Below, one piece after another: positions 23,142-31,511 of a stretch of 37,171 nt of DNA. The notes under the pieces are model-generated. The model did no database searches and had not been told where the DNA came from. It saw only the letters and a program-made list of their open reading frames with translations. The DNA comes from an uncultured Bacilli bacterium (GTDB lineage: Bacteria > Bacillota_I > Bacilli_A > RF39 > UBA660): positions 1 through 37,171 of the forward strand of contig CAKONI010000007.1 of assembly GCA_934097105.1 (NCBI GenBank), written 5' to 3'. Made by a program: the position numbers and the translations under genes. The stretch's first letter is position 1. Each line of letters opens with the position of its first letter.

Positions 23142-23848
23142 ATGTTTAGTTCTTGTTTTAATGTTTCTTCTAGTTTTTTACATGTTTCTATGTCCATTTC
23201 TTTAGTGTTTATTAATGGGTTTGGTATGTTTAGTTCTTTGTATTTACTAAATCCTAGGTGGTGGAAGGGTAATAGTTCTATTTTTTTGATGTTTTTTATT
23301 TTTTTTAGATAGTTTTTTAGACTTTCTATGTATTCTTTGCTATCTGTTATGTTTGGTACTATTACTTGTCTTGTCCATACTGGTATATTTGTTTTGTTTA
23401 GTTCTTTGATGAAATCTTCTTGTTTTTCTATATCTCCTTGTGTTAATTTTTTGTAACCTTCTTTTGTTGTATGTTTTATATCTAATATTACTAGATCTAT
23501 ATATTTTAATAGTTCTTGTGGATTTTTATTTGTTTGTCCGGATGTGTCTAGTGCGATGTGGATGTTTTCTTTTTTTAGGAGTTTTGCTACTTTTGTTAGG
23601 TATTCTAATTGTGTTAGGGGTTCTCCTCCTGAGAAGGTTACTCCACCATTACTTGTTTTATAATATGGTTTGTTTCTTTTTATTTTTTCTACTAGTTCTT
23701 TTTCTGTGTAATTGTTTTCTTTTATTTGCCATGTTTCTGGGTTGTGACAATATTTACATCTTAATGGACATCCGTTTAGGAATACTACTGTTCTTATACC
23801 TGGACCGTCTAGGAGTCCTAGGGTTTCTATTTTACTTATGCTTCCCAT
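23135..23848 (-). CDS. pflA: Pyruvate formate-lyase activating enzyme
   Basis: The 237-residue radical-SAM enzyme makes the glycyl radical on PflB. The cluster motif is NGCPLRCKYCHNPETW (Cys27, 31, 34), followed by GGVTFSGGEPL, which binds SAM, and LLPFHHLGFSKY near the end. Length is typical. Its ATG overlaps the pflB stop as TAATG, so the enzyme and its activator are coupled. It ends at a terminator. The protein is oxygen-sensitive, which fits an anaerobic host. Confidence 0.96.
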   Translation of the reverse strand: MGSISKIETLGLLDGPGIRTVVFLNGCPLRCKYCHNPETWQIKENNYTEKELVEKIKRNKPYYKTSNGGVTFSGGEPLTQLEYLTKVAKLLKKENIHIALDTSGQTNKNPQELLKYIDLVILDIKHTTKEGYKKLTQGDIEKQEDFIKELNKTNIPVWTRQVIVPNITDSKEYIESLKNYLKKIKNIKKIELLPFHHLGFSKYKELNIPNPLINTKEMDIETCKKLEETLKQELNIE

Positions 23849-26076
23849 TACATTTTTTCGTGGAATGTTCTTTTTATTACTTCTTGTTGTTGTTCTTTTG
23901 TTAATCTATTAAATCTTACAGCGTATCCTGATACTCTTATTGTTAGGAGTGGGTATTTTTCTGGGTTGTTCATGGCATCTATTAGGGTTTCTCTTGTTAG
24001 AACGTTTACGTTTAAATGGTGGGCATTTTGAATGAAGTAGCCGTCTAGGATTCCTACTAGGTTGTTTATTTGTTCTTCTTTTGTTTTTCCTAGGGTTGTT
24101 GGCACGATGGAGAATGTGTTTGATATTCCGTCTCTACAGCAGTTTTGGTAATCTAGTTTTGCTACTGAGTTTAGTGATGCTAGTGCTCCGTTTTTGTCTC
24201 TTCCGTGCATTGGGTTTGCTCCGGCGGCGAATGGTTCTCCTTTTTTTCTTCCATCTGGAGTTAATCCTGTTTTCTTTCCGTATACTACGTTTGATGTTAT
24301 GGTGAGTACTGAAAGGGTTGGGGTTGCATTTCTATAGCATTTGTGTTTTGTTAGTTCTTTGTAGAATTTTTCTAGTATTTCTTTTGCTATATTATCTACT
24401 CTGTTGTCATCATTTCCGTATTTTGGAAAATCTCCTTCTATTTCGAAGTCTATTGCTATTCCTTCTTTGTTTCTAATTGGTTTTACTTTTGCATATTTTA
24501 TTGCTGATAGACTGTCTGCTACTACGGAAAGACCTGCTACTCCGTAGGTCATTAATCTGTTTACTTTTGTATCATGAAGGGCCATCTGTCCTTTTTCGTA
24601 TGCATATTTATCGTGCATGTAATGGATAATGTTCATTGCGTCTGAGTAGGTTTTTGCTACTTGTTCTAGGACTTTGAAGTATGATTTTTTTACTTCTTTG
24701 TATGTTAGGATTTCTTCTTCGTTCTTTTTTATGTTTTCTAGGACTTTATCTCCTTTTACTTCGTCTATTCCTCCGTTTAATGAGTATAGAAGGGCTTTTG
24801 CTAGGTTACATCTTGCTCCGAAGAATTGCATGTCTTTTCCTTCTCTCATTGCTGATACACAACATGCTATAGCGTAATCGTCTCCGTATATTGGTCTCAT
24901 TACGTCGTCATTTTCGTACTGAATTGAATCTGTTTCTATACTTAGTTTTGCACAGTATTTTTTGAAGTTTTCTGGTAAGTTATTACTCCATAGTACTGTC
25001 ATATTTGGTTCTGGTGCTGGATCTAAATTGGTTAGAGTATGAAGTATTCTATAACTTGTTTTTGTTACCATGCTTTTGTTTTTTTCTGTTGTTCCTCCGA
25101 CTGAACATGTTACCCAAGTTGGATCTCCTGAGAATAGTTCATCGTAGTCTGGGGTTCTTAAGTGTCTTACTAGTCTTAGTTTTATGATGAAGTTATCTAT
25201 TAGTTCTTGGATTTGTTTTTCTGTTATTTTTTTGTTTTCTAAATCTCTTTCAAAGTATATATCTAGGAATGCATCTACTCTTCCTAGGCTCATGGCAGCA
25301 CCGTTGTTTTCTTTTACTGCTGCTAGGTATCCTAGATAGGTCCATTGTACTGCTTCTTTACTATTTTTTGCTGGTTTTGATAGGTCGAATCCATATGATT
25401 TACCCATTTCTTTTATTTCGCTTAGGGCATTTATTTGCATTGATACTTCTTCTCTTAATCTGATTAGTTCATCGTTCATTTCCCCAGTTAGTTCTTTTAA
25501 ATCTTTTTCTTTTTGTTTGATTAAGAAATCTATTCCGTATAGCGCTATTCTTCTATAGTCTCCGATTATTCTTCCTCTTCCATATGCATCTGGAAGTCCG
25601 GTTAGAAGTCCAACATGTCTTGCTTTTTTAATATCATCTGTATAAGCATCAAATACTCCTTGGTTATGGGTTTTTCTATATTTATTAAAGTAATAGTCTA
25701 TTTCTTTGTTTAGTTTGTAGCCATAGGCGTTTAGTTCTTGATAAACCATTCTTATTCCGCCATATGGGTTTACTATTCTTTTTAGTGGTTTGTCTGTTTG
25801 TAAGCCTACTACTACGTTATCGTCTTTTGATATATATCCCGGATAAAATTCATTGATTCCAGATGTTTTGTTTGTTTCTATATCTAGTACGTGTTTTTTT
25901 AGTTCTTTTTTTAAGAGTTTTTCACATTCTTTCCAGATTTTTGTTGTTTTATCAGTTTTTCCTTCTAGGAATGTTTCGTCTCCTTTGTATGATGTGTAAT
26001 TTTTTTTGATAAAATCACTTACATTTATTTCTTTTGTCCATTTTCCTTCTTTAAAATTTTGCCATTCTTGTTTCAT
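23848..26076 (-). CDS. pflB: Formate C-acetyltransferase (pyruvate formate-lyase)
   Basis: The 742-residue glycyl-radical enzyme splits pyruvate plus CoA into acetyl-CoA and formate, a main energy step of anaerobic fermentation. The catalytic cysteine pair is in YAIACCVSAMREGKDMQFFG and the radical glycine in IRVSGYAVRFN (Gly717). TPDGRKKGEPFAAGANPMHG and RIIGDYRRIALYG are further family landmarks. Length and motifs are complete. SD AAAGGAGG precedes the ATG, and pflA follows with a TAATG overlap. Confidence 0.97.
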   Translation of the reverse strand: MKQEWQNFKEGKWTKEINVSDFIKKNYTSYKGDETFLEGKTDKTTKIWKECEKLLKKELKKHVLDIETNKTSGINEFYPGYISKDDNVVVGLQTDKPLKRIVNPYGGIRMVYQELNAYGYKLNKEIDYYFNKYRKTHNQGVFDAYTDDIKKARHVGLLTGLPDAYGRGRIIGDYRRIALYGIDFLIKQKEKDLKELTGEMNDELIRLREEVSMQINALSEIKEMGKSYGFDLSKPAKNSKEAVQWTYLGYLAAVKENNGAAMSLGRVDAFLDIYFERDLENKKITEKQIQELIDNFIIKLRLVRHLRTPDYDELFSGDPTWVTCSVGGTTEKNKSMVTKTSYRILHTLTNLDPAPEPNMTVLWSNNLPENFKKYCAKLSIETDSIQYENDDVMRPIYGDDYAIACCVSAMREGKDMQFFGARCNLAKALLYSLNGGIDEVKGDKVLENIKKNEEEILTYKEVKKSYFKVLEQVAKTYSDAMNIIHYMHDKYAYEKGQMALHDTKVNRLMTYGVAGLSVVADSLSAIKYAKVKPIRNKEGIAIDFEIEGDFPKYGNDDNRVDNIAKEILEKFYKELTKHKCYRNATPTLSVLTITSNVVYGKKTGLTPDGRKKGEPFAAGANPMHGRDKNGALASLNSVAKLDYQNCCRDGISNTFSIVPTTLGKTKEEQINNLVGILDGYFIQNAHHLNVNVLTRETLIDAMNNPEKYPLLTIRVSGYAVRFNRLTKEQQQEVIKRTFHEKM

Positions 26077-26186
26077 ATATTACCTCCTTTAATAGCTTAA
26101 CACTTATGAATTTTTTTTTATAGTTTATTGTTTAATTTTTTTTATTGTTTACATATTTGTGTTAAATTAGAAAATTAGGTATTATA

Positions 26187-26222
26187 TAAAAAAAGAAATA
26201 TAATTTATTTTGTTATATTTCT
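26187..26222 (-). terminator. Terminator of gpmI
   Basis: A 10-base stem AGAAATATAA/TTATATTTCT with a 9-base loop and T7 on the minus strand, just after the gpmI stop. Confidence 0.78.
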
Positions 26223-26225
26223 TCT

Positions 26226-27728
26226 TTATTTGTTTTCTTTAATTATTAAGTTTCCAGTCATTTCTTGTGGTACTTCTATTCCTAGAATTGTTAATATTGA
26301 TGGTGCGATGTCTGATAGTTCTCCATCATATGCTTTATATTTTTTATCACAAACTATGAATGGAACTTTGTTTGTTGTATGGTATGTGTGTGGATTTCCG
26401 TCTTTGTCTATCATTTCTTCACAATTACCATGATCTGCGGTTAGTATTAGGAGTATGTCTTTTTGGAAACACATTTCGTATAAATCTCTTACTTGATTAT
26501 CTAGGGTTTCTACTGCTTTTATGGCTGCTTTGTAGTTACCTGTGTGTCCGACCATATCTCCGTTTGCATAGTTTACTATTACAAAATCGTAGTCATCTAT
26601 TAGATATTTTATTTTTTCTGTTACTTCTTCGGCACTCATTTCTGGTTTTTGATCATAGGTTGGTACATCTTTTCTTGGTACCATTATTTTTGTTGTATAT
26701 TTTAAATCTACGTCTTTGTCTCCATCAATGAAGTGGGTTACATGGGGATATTTACTTGTTTCTGCGATTCTTAGCACACTGTAATTGTTATTTGAAAGTA
26801 TTTCTCCTAGGGTGTTTTTGATTGTTTCGTGTGGAAATGCGTATTCTATATTTAGTTCTCTTGATACTGGCATCATTGTTAATACCTTTAGATTTTCCAG
26901 TTTTTTTGTTTTGAAGTGTGGAAAGTTTTCTTCCGTTAAGGCCTTTAGTAGTTGTGGTAATCTGTCTGGTCTAAAGTTTGCGACGATTATGCTGTCACCG
27001 TCTTCTATTTGGCCTTTTTCATCTATTATTGTTGGCTCAACGAATTCATCGTATATTTCTTTTTTGTAACTTTCTTTTAAAAGTGTTTCGTAGTTTGTTA
27101 TTTTTGGGCCTTCATTGTTTACAAGTGCGTCGTAACATTTTTTTGTTTTGTCCCACATTTTTTCTCTATCCATTGCGTAGTATCTTCCTGATATTGTGGC
27201 TATTTTACCTATTTGATCTTTTAGGTATTCTTTTAGTTTGTCTAGATAGATTTTTGCTGAATTATAGGTTACATCTCTTCCATCTAGGAATACATGAATA
27301 TATAAATCTTTTATTCCATGTTCTTTGGCCATATTTATTAATGCAAAGATATGATTTATATGAGAATGAACTCCACCGTCTGATAGAAGTCCTAGTATGT
27401 GTAGTTTTGAATTTTTTTCTTTAGCATGATTTATTGCATTTATTATTTGTTCGTTGTTAAAGAATGAGCCATCTTCTAGGGCTTTGTTTATTTTTTGGAG
27501 TGGTTGGTTTACTATTCTTCCTGAGCCTATTGTTATGTGTCCTACTTCACTGTTTCCCATTTGGCCTTTTGGAAGTCCGACTGCTTCGCCACTTGCTATT
27601 AGTTTAGAATTTGGAAATTCTTTTATTAGTTTGTCTAGTGCTTTTGTGTTTGCATTTTTTACTGCGTTTCCTTCTTTTTCTTCTCTTATTCCTACTCCAT
27701 CTAGTATGGCAAATATTATTTTTTTCAT
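26226..27728 (-). CDS. gpmI: 2,3-bisphosphoglycerate-independent phosphoglycerate mutase
   Basis: The 500-residue metal-dependent enzyme interconverts 3- and 2-phosphoglycerate in glycolysis. It starts FAILDGVGIREEKEGNAV (metal Asp10; the family usually has DGWG). The nucleophile Ser60 is in GQMGNSEVGH, HSHINH and HVFLDGRDV follow, and the second metal site is LILTADHGNCEEM plus HTYHT. Length is normal. Its ATG overlaps the stop of an AAA/DUF4143 ATPase gene as ATGA. It ends in its own terminator, away from the pgk-tpiA pair. Confidence 0.96.
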   Translation of the reverse strand: MKKIIFAILDGVGIREEKEGNAVKNANTKALDKLIKEFPNSKLIASGEAVGLPKGQMGNSEVGHITIGSGRIVNQPLQKINKALEDGSFFNNEQIINAINHAKEKNSKLHILGLLSDGGVHSHINHIFALINMAKEHGIKDLYIHVFLDGRDVTYNSAKIYLDKLKEYLKDQIGKIATISGRYYAMDREKMWDKTKKCYDALVNNEGPKITNYETLLKESYKKEIYDEFVEPTIIDEKGQIEDGDSIIVANFRPDRLPQLLKALTEENFPHFKTKKLENLKVLTMMPVSRELNIEYAFPHETIKNTLGEILSNNNYSVLRIAETSKYPHVTHFIDGDKDVDLKYTTKIMVPRKDVPTYDQKPEMSAEEVTEKIKYLIDDYDFVIVNYANGDMVGHTGNYKAAIKAVETLDNQVRDLYEMCFQKDILLILTADHGNCEEMIDKDGNPHTYHTTNKVPFIVCDKKYKAYDGELSDIAPSILTILGIEVPQEMTGNLIIKENK

Positions 27729-28999
27729 AAGTCCTCCGTTATACAGAATGCTGCGTAATACGGTATGTATTTTATATTGTTTTTTATTTTGAACTCGTCT
27801 CCACCGAATCTTATTCCTAAATTTAAATTATATTTTTTTAAAGATAGGGTCATGCTTTTTGATTTTGCATTGTCTCCATCTTTTAAAAGTTCTATTGGAA
27901 GTATTTTTCCTGTTCTTGTTTGGATTACTATATCTATGTAGGCTTTTCCTCCGGAGTGGTAGTTATAGATATTGAATCCATTGCCTGCGAGAGTTGATAC
28001 TATGTTTGTTTCGTAAAGTGTTTCTAATAATTTTTCGTTTGTTATTAGTCTGTTTCCACTTACGTTCATTTTTTTGAATAGTACTCCTGAGTCGTTATAG
28101 TATAATTTAAAACTTTCATCATCTTTTGCTTTGCTTAGGGGCATAGTTAATTCTTTTATTTTTGTACTTTTTATTATCATGTTATTATTTTTCATGAATT
28201 CTATTGATTTTTCATATTCTTTGCTTCTAGCACCTGGTTTGATTGAACCGTACTGGAATTTTTTATTGTCTTTTAGTAGTTGTATTGCTATGTTGCTGTA
28301 TATTTCTTGTCCTCTTTTTATATCGATTAGGTTGTCTAGTTTTAATAGTTTGTATTTTAATAGTTTTATATTTTGGCTGTGGATATTACTTAGTAGATTG
28401 TAGTCAGTATTTTCTTTATAGTTTACTATAGCATTTGGGTAGCCTCCGGTTAGGACATAGTCGTTGTATAGTTCTAGGGCTAGAGTATGGAAGGGCATTG
28501 GTTTGTTATTTTTAAATGAGTCTTCGATAAAGCCTATCATTTGCTCTTTTTCTATGTATTTTAAATATTCTGGGAATGTTACTAGGTCCATTTTTTTTAG
28601 GTTTATTCCTTCGGTTTTGTTGTTTTTTACTATTTCTTTATCATTTGTAATCATTATTATGTGGTATTCTAGAGTTCCTGTGAATAGTTTTTTTATAGCT
28701 GTTAGGATTTTTTCGCTTATGTTATCTAGTATTATTAAACTTTCTTCTTTGAATATTGTTTCTAATGATATTGCGGAAAGTGCCCTTATTAGTTTTTCTT
28801 TGGTTTGATTTTTTTCTATTACATAGTTTAATTCTAAGTTTTCTAGACAATCAAAGTAGACTATGTTTTTGTATTCTGTTTTTCCAAATTCTAAACTTGA
28901 ATGGGTTTTTCCTGAATTTGATATTCCATATAAAAGTAGTGGTTTTTTGTATGTGTCTATTTTCCATTTTTTTAATTCACTTGTGATTTTTCGTTCCAT
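27725..28999 (-). CDS. AAA ATPase with DUF4143 domain
   Basis: The 424-residue protein belongs to the common AAA_14/DUF4143 ATP-binding family. The Walker A motif is LLYGISNSGKTHSS (25-32) and the Walker B strand is ESLIILDNI (about 86-94). The C-terminal DUF4143 part includes GGKAYIDIVIQTRTGKILPIEL, which recalls a PD-(D/E)xK-like core. Biological role of the family is unknown, and many copies look accessory. It has its own sigma-A promoter and a 4-base ATGA overlap with gpmI, so expression of a core glycolytic gene depends on it. SD GGAGGG. Confidence 0.87.
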   Translation of the reverse strand: MERKITSELKKWKIDTYKKPLLLYGISNSGKTHSSLEFGKTEYKNIVYFDCLENLELNYVIEKNQTKEKLIRALSAISLETIFKEESLIILDNISEKILTAIKKLFTGTLEYHIIMITNDKEIVKNNKTEGINLKKMDLVTFPEYLKYIEKEQMIGFIEDSFKNNKPMPFHTLALELYNDYVLTGGYPNAIVNYKENTDYNLLSNIHSQNIKLLKYKLLKLDNLIDIKRGQEIYSNIAIQLLKDNKKFQYGSIKPGARSKEYEKSIEFMKNNNMIIKSTKIKELTMPLSKAKDDESFKLYYNDSGVLFKKMNVSGNRLITNEKLLETLYETNIVSTLAGNGFNIYNYHSGGKAYIDIVIQTRTGKILPIELLKDGDNAKSKSMTLSLKKYNLNLGIRFGGDEFKIKNNIKYIPYYAAFCITEDL

Positions 29000-29032
29000 A
29001 AAGTGAGCCCTCCTTACTATTTTTATACTTTA

Positions 29033-29061
29033 AGTATATATTATTTGGATGTTTGTGTCAA
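29033..29061 (-). promoter_or_regulatory. Promoter of the AAA-gpmI operon
   Basis: Minus strand TTGACA (29061-29056), 17-base spacer, TATACT (29038-29033), about 34 bases before the ATPase start. Confidence 0.82.
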
Positions 29062-29091
29062 GTAAGTGGAAATGTTTTTTTACGCAAAAAT

Positions 29092-29112
29092 AAAAAAGGA
29101 ACTGGTCCTTTT
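29092..29112 (-). terminator. Terminator of the duplicated-domain gene
   Basis: AAAAGGA-CCAGT-TCCTTTT with a T run on the minus strand, just past the stop at 29114. Confidence 0.72.
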
Positions 29113-29113
29113 A

Positions 29114-29851
29114 CTATTTGTGTTTTCTATTATACATTTTTGTCATCTTTTTGATTTTTTCTTTTTGCATTTGTTTATATTCTTCATTTTCTTTGTACCC
29201 TTGCATGTAGTAGTTTTTTATAATTACTAGTTCTATATTTTGTTTGTCGTTTTCTGTTTCTTTTGTTATAAAGTTTCTTAAATATCCTGGATTTTGTTTT
29301 AATATTTGGAGTGTTTCTTCAGTGAATATATGGGTGTTTTCTAATTTTTCTAGGGTGTTTTCTCTTTGTGTTTGTTTTACTTTGTAACTATTTTCTAATG
29401 ATGATGTTTGTTCACTAAATTCTGCGGCGAAGAATGATATTTCTTTTAGTTCTTCTAATTCATTATCTATTTTACCTATTTCTTTTATGTAGTCTTTGTA
29501 TGTTGGCTTTTTTGGTTCTTTTTCTTTGTTATATCCTAGAGTATAATATTTTTTGATTATACTTAGTTCTATATCATCTTCTTTTATTTTTGAAATTTCA
29601 TTTATTTTGTCTAATGAAAAGTTTTCTAGAATTTTTATGTTTTCTTTAGAAAATTCTTTTGTTTTTATTATTTCATTTAATATTTTTTTTCTTTTTCCTG
29701 TTAGATTCATGTAGTCTTCTATTTTAAAGGTGCTTCTTTCTCCAAACTCCATTTCGTATTGTCTATATTCTATCATGTCTTCTAGGGCATTATCTATTTG
29801 GCCAAGGATTTTTAAATATTCCTTGTGTTTGTTATCTTTTTTTGTTTTCAT
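29114..29851 (-). CDS. Unknown protein built from an internal tandem duplication (245 aa)
   Basis: Not recognised as any family. Two homologous halves are clear: residues about 12-113 (YLKILGQIDNALEDMIEY ... DIELSIIKKYYTLGYNKEKE) and about 119-222 (YIKEIGKIDNELEELKEI ... NIELVIIKNYYMQGYKENEE). Each half is about 100 residues, helical and highly charged, and ends with an IIKxYYxxGY motif. No signal peptide or membrane segment. It has a promoter (TTGCAA-17-TAAAAT), a strong SD AAAGGAGG and a terminator, so it is a real single gene. A scaffold or dimer-like fold is plausible but unproven. Confidence 0.75.
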   Translation of the reverse strand: MKTKKDNKHKEYLKILGQIDNALEDMIEYRQYEMEFGERSTFKIEDYMNLTGKRKKILNEIIKTKEFSKENIKILENFSLDKINEISKIKEDDIELSIIKKYYTLGYNKEKEPKKPTYKDYIKEIGKIDNELEELKEISFFAAEFSEQTSSLENSYKVKQTQRENTLEKLENTHIFTEETLQILKQNPGYLRNFITKETENDKQNIELVIIKNYYMQGYKENEEYKQMQKEKIKKMTKMYNRKHK

Positions 29852-29878
29852 ATTGTGCCTCCTTTTTTTATGTTCTTT

Positions 29879-29907
29879 ATTTTACTACTTTTTTGTGGTT
29901 TTTGCAA
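29879..29907 (-). promoter_or_regulatory. Promoter of the duplicated-domain gene
   Basis: Minus strand TTGCAA (29907-29902), 17-base spacer, TAAAAT (29884-29879), immediately after the spo0A terminator. Confidence 0.65.
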
Positions 29908-29913
29908 GTATTA

Positions 29914-29939
29914 TAAAAAGATAAGTTTTTCCTTATCTT
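29914..29939 (-). terminator. Terminator of spo0A
   Basis: AAGATAAG-GAAAAA-CTTATCTT then TTTATAATA on the minus strand; it touches the spo0A stop. Confidence 0.8.
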
Positions 29940-30712
29940 TATATTAATACTTTTCCGAATTCTAATTTTAATTTGTCTGCGATTGTGACGATGAATTCAC
30001 TGTTTGTTGGTTTTGCTTTATCTATGTCTATACTATGTCCAAAAATGTTTTCCATTAGTTCCCAACTTCCTCGGTTCCAACTTACTTCGATTGCGTGTCT
30101 TATTGCTCTTTCTACTCTTGATACTGTTGTGTCATATTTGTTTGCTACTTCTGGATATAGTTCTTTTGTTATTCCTCCAACTATTTCTGGTCTATCATAT
30201 ACAATCATAATTGATTCTCTTATATATTGATAGCCTTTTATGTGTGATGGTACGCCTAGTTCATGTAGTATGTTTGTTAGTGATACTTGTAAGTTGTGTC
30301 TATAGATGTTTATTGATTTGTTTCCTTGTTTTTCTAGGTTGCTTACTTCAAGTATTCTTTTTTCTAGTTCTGCTAATTCGAATGGTTTTAATAGGTAATA
30401 GTTAACGCCATATTCTGATACTCTTCTTATTGTGTCTGGGCTGTTGTATGATGTTAATACTATTACATTTTTCGAAATGTTTTCCTTTTTCATTTGTTCT
30501 AGGACTCCGATTCCATCTAATTTTGGCATTACAAGATCTAATATTATAAGATCGAAGTCTTCTTTGTTTTTCCTTATATAATCTAGACCTTCTTCGCCGT
30601 TTACTGCGGTATGTACTACTTCTATTCCTGCGCGATTACTACTAAAATACTCCTTAATCATTGTTACTAATTCTACGTTATCATCTACTAAAAGTAATTT
30701 TATTTTTTCCAT
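29939..30712 (-). CDS. spo0A: Stage 0 sporulation regulator Spo0A
   Basis: The 257-residue response regulator is the master switch for endospore formation. The receiver domain has the acidic pair at D10-D11, the phosphorylation site D59 in LIILDLVMPKLDG, and K near VLTSYNSPDT. The C-terminal Spo0A domain contains GYQYIRESIMIVYDRPE and the recognition helix region VSRVERAIRHAIEVSWNRG. The ATG at 30712 follows SD AAGGAGAG; an ATG five codons upstream overlaps that SD. A perfect 0A box lies upstream. spoIVB, the frequent neighbour, is absent; tpiA is upstream. Confidence 0.96.
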   Translation of the reverse strand: MEKIKLLLVDDNVELVTMIKEYFSSNRAGIEVVHTAVNGEEGLDYIRKNKEDFDLIILDLVMPKLDGIGVLEQMKKENISKNVIVLTSYNSPDTIRRVSEYGVNYYLLKPFELAELEKRILEVSNLEKQGNKSINIYRHNLQVSLTNILHELGVPSHIKGYQYIRESIMIVYDRPEIVGGITKELYPEVANKYDTTVSRVERAIRHAIEVSWNRGSWELMENIFGHSIDIDKAKPTNSEFIVTIADKLKLEFGKVLI

Positions 30713-30754
30713 AATCTCTCCTTCCATATACTACCACGCAAATTTATTGTACTA

Positions 30755-30808
30755 CAAAAAACGAATAAGTTCTAGGGTGTTTTTTATCTACTTTTGTCGA
30801 ACTTATTC
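30755..30808 (-). terminator. Terminator of tpiA with long loop
   Basis: A 10-base stem GAATAAGTTC/GAACTTATTC (30799-30808 and 30763-30772) with a 26-base loop and GTTTTTTG on the minus strand. It covers the whole tpiA-spo0A gap and includes the 0A box. Confidence 0.65.
30793..30801 (+). promoter_or_regulatory. 0A box upstream of spo0A
   Basis: TTTGTCGAA on the plus strand matches the Spo0A-P binding consensus TTTGTCRAA exactly, about 80 bases before the spo0A start. This fits autoregulation, as known for Bacillus spo0A. Confidence 0.65.
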
Positions 30809-31507
30809 TATTATATTAAATATTTTATTTATTTCATCTATGTCTGTGCTTGATTTTCCTATTATATAGCCATCTATATTGGAGATTTGTTCTAAAATGC
30901 TTATGTTGGCTGATGAGATATTTGTACCAAAAAGAACTTTTACATTTGCATTATATTTTCGTAATATTTGCGTTTTTATTAGGTCTGTTACTTCTTCAAT
31001 ATGTTTATTTGTTGGCATTATGTTGTTATTCCAATTTGGTTCGTATCCTATTATTATGTCATCTTTTACTTCTACTTCGTTTAAGTATTCTCTTAACTGT
31101 TTTGTTATTACTTCTCCGGTTTTTTTCATTTGTTTTTGATAGTAGGTTTCTCCGACTATTATGATTGGTGTTATTCCATTTTTTATTGCTTCTTTTATTT
31201 GGCTATTTATTTGTTTTGGAGTTTCGTTAAATTCATTTTTTCTTTCATTGTGTCCGATTAAAACATATTTTGTTTGAAATGATCTTAGAACTTTTCCGGT
31301 TATTTCCCCATTTATTGATTTTGGGTATATGGATTGGGCTCCTAATTTGAAGTTATATTTTCCTGTAAAATAAGGAAAGTATATGCTTGTTGGGCAGATT
31401 ATTACATTTTGATCTTTTCTTATCATGTCGTTTATATTTAAAAGATATTCTTTTATTTCTGGGAGGGTGAGGAATGATTTGTGATTTAGTACTATTGTTT
31501 TTCCCAT
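30803..31507 (-). CDS. tpiA: Divergent triosephosphate isomerase
   Basis: The 234-residue protein is a shortened TIM (usual length about 250). Catalytic residues persist: Asn8 and Lys10 in LNHKSF (family NWK), His in IGHNERK (family GHSERR), and Glu in GYEPNW (family YEPVW). Phosphate-gripping loops are altered: loop 6 AIGTG is replaced by NNNIM, loop 7 GGSV by GTNI, and the later GG by GKSS. The gene follows pgk with a 4-base gap, the normal glycolytic pairing, and starts after SD GGAG. It may be a functional divergent TIM or one with weakened phosphate binding. Confidence 0.85.
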   Translation of the reverse strand: MGKTIVLNHKSFLTLPEIKEYLLNINDMIRKDQNVIICPTSIYFPYFTGKYNFKLGAQSIYPKSINGEITGKVLRSFQTKYVLIGHNERKNEFNETPKQINSQIKEAIKNGITPIIIVGETYYQKQMKKTGEVITKQLREYLNEVEVKDDIIIGYEPNWNNNIMPTNKHIEEVTDLIKTQILRKYNANVKVLFGTNISSANISILEQISNIDGYIIGKSSTDIDEINKIFNIIE

Positions 31508-31511
31508 GTTT

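Noticed and set aside
26100..26180. Possible Rex or CRP-like operator before pflB (TTGTTTACATATTTGTGTTAA)
   Set aside because: The two halves are not symmetric and do not match the Rex consensus, and TTTATTGTTTA repeats are common in such AT-rich DNA.
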